NCBI RefSeq assembly: GCF_023100845.1
Contig: NZ_CP095864.1
Span: 372,001 to 436,000 of the forward strand
Direction: 5' to 3'
DNA length: 64,000 nt
DNA from: Gordonia sp. PP30
GTDB taxonomy: Bacteria; Actinomycetota; Actinomycetes; Mycobacteriales; Mycobacteriaceae
Part shown: piece by piece, positions 63,321 through 64,000 of the stretch
Layout: the number at the start of each line of letters is the position of its first letter
Numbering within the stretch: position 1 is the first letter of the stretch
Notes under the pieces: model-generated
Told to the model about the DNA's origin: nothing
The model's input: the letters and a program-made list of their open reading frames with translations, nothing else
Databases searched by the model: none
Translations under genes and position numbers: made by a program

Positions 63321-64000
63321 GTGCGACATTCCGGACCCGATCCCGCTTCCGCCCAGTTCCCGCCCCGCCGCTCGGCCGGCGTCTCCCGGCGCACCTTCGT
63401 CGGTGCGGCCGGTGCCGGAATCGTCGGCGCGGGCCTGGCCTCGGCGCCACTCGCCGCGGCGCGGCCGGGTGGTGCGGTGTTCGCCCACGGGGTCGCCTCC
63501 GGCGACCCGCTGCCCGACCGGGTGATCCTGTGGACCCGCGTCACGCCGACGCCGGACGCGGCGCCCGGGTCGGGGCGCGGAGCCGGCTCGACGGTGCGGT
63601 GGGAGGTGGCGACGTCGCCGTCGTTCCCGTCGATCGTGGCCGCCGGTACCGCCTCGACCGACGCCTCACGCGATCACACGGTGAAGGTCGACGCCGGCGG
63701 GCTGTCGCCGAAGACGTTGTACTGGTACAGGTTTCGCGTGCTCGACGGCCCCGCGGCCGGGGCGGTGTCGCCGGTCGGCCGCACCCGGACCGCACCGGCC
63801 ACGGCCGACGATCTTCAGCGCGCGACCTTCGGGGTGGTGAGTTGCTCCAACTGGGAGGCGGGGTACTTCGGCGCGTATCGCGAGCTCGCGAAGAAGCCCG
63901 GGCTCGACGCCGTCGTGCATCTCGGCGACTACCTCTACGAGTACGGGCCGGGCGAGTACGGGGGTAAGCACGGACCGGTGCGGCGGCACCAGCCCGCGCA
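63321..64000 (+). CDS. phoD: PhoD-type alkaline phosphatase (partial, runs off the window)
   Basis: From GTG 63321 the frame has no stop to the window end (226 codons). A twin-arginine signal is visible (VSRRTFVGAAGAGIVGAG, residues about 24-41). Then comes the PhoD N-terminal Ig-like domain (VFAHGVASGDPLPDRVILWT, VDAGGLSPKTLYWYRF) and the beginning of the metallophosphatase core (VVSCSNWEAGYFGAYRELAK, VVHLGDYLYEYGPGEYGG). PhoD is a Ca2+/Fe3+-dependent phosphodiesterase/phosphomonoesterase secreted through Tat. Overlapping frames in other phases at 63206-63967 are shadows. Confidence 0.9.
   Translation, partial: MRHSGPDPASAQFPPRRSAGVSRRTFVGAAGAGIVGAGLASAPLAAARPGGAVFAHGVASGDPLPDRVILWTRVTPTPDAAPGSGRGAGSTVRWEVATSPSFPSIVAAGTASTDASRDHTVKVDAGGLSPKTLYWYRFRVLDGPAAGAVSPVGRTRTAPATADDLQRATFGVVSCSNWEAGYFGAYRELAKKPGLDAVVHLGDYLYEYGPGEYGGKHGPVRRHQPA

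Overview
The window is GC-rich actinobacterial DNA. GTG starts are common and genes are often coupled by ATGA or GTGA overlaps. Its content points to a mycolic-acid-containing member of the Mycobacteriales close to Gordonia or Rhodococcus: MspA-type porins, PknG with GlnH and GlnX, MarP, a Crp of the Rv3676 type, and gene order matching M. tuberculosis Rv3678A-Rv3654c. This assignment comes from synteny and families recalled from memory, not from a database search.

Positions 1-18,800 are largely conserved core: RidA and a metallo-hydrolase, crp, nth, a thioredoxin-like protein, a Nudix hydrolase, marP, an EphE-like hydrolase, a holin-family membrane protein, acs with a tandem Crp-type site, an Rv3662c-like protein, a candidate Ms1 (6S-like) RNA, a HAD phosphatase, a secreted lipase, and ssd-tadA-tadB-tadC of a Flp/Tad pilus locus. 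A small accessory island at 7,700-9,030 carries a decayed IS256 fragment and a three-gene operon for a secreted protein.

The Tad locus is split. Its pilin and TadE/TadG-like genes (35,537-36,460) lie about 16.7 kb beyond tadC. The intervening segment holds a gamma-butyrolactone-type signalling cassette (reductase, TetR receptor, AfsA-like synthase), two MspA porins, a family of small lipoproteins with a decayed copy, the circularly permuted ATP-grasp/alpha-E/transglutaminase operon, two unlisted micro-membrane proteins, an ISL3 element with clean target duplications, and a nest of IS1634, IS256, IS21 and IS3 pieces without target duplications. Three cell-envelope operons (8.8 kb, 30.1 kb, 35.2 kb) share a promoter region with identical element order and spacing. 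This is the most interesting unexplained signal in the window.

Positions 36,500-64,000 return to housekeeping and metabolic genes: an MFS exporter, a degenerate repeat tract, pknG-glnH-glnX, mutT3-like, thiE divergent from a TPP-riboswitch-controlled thiO-thiS-thiG operon, a DMT-like membrane protein, an ATP-grasp enzyme, an ABC exporter, a thiolase, an ascorbate-type PTS, a GH1-like glycosidase, an SLC13 permease, an FAD-linked glycolate/lactate oxidase, lysE with its regulator lysG, and the start of a Tat-exported PhoD phosphatase cut by the window end.
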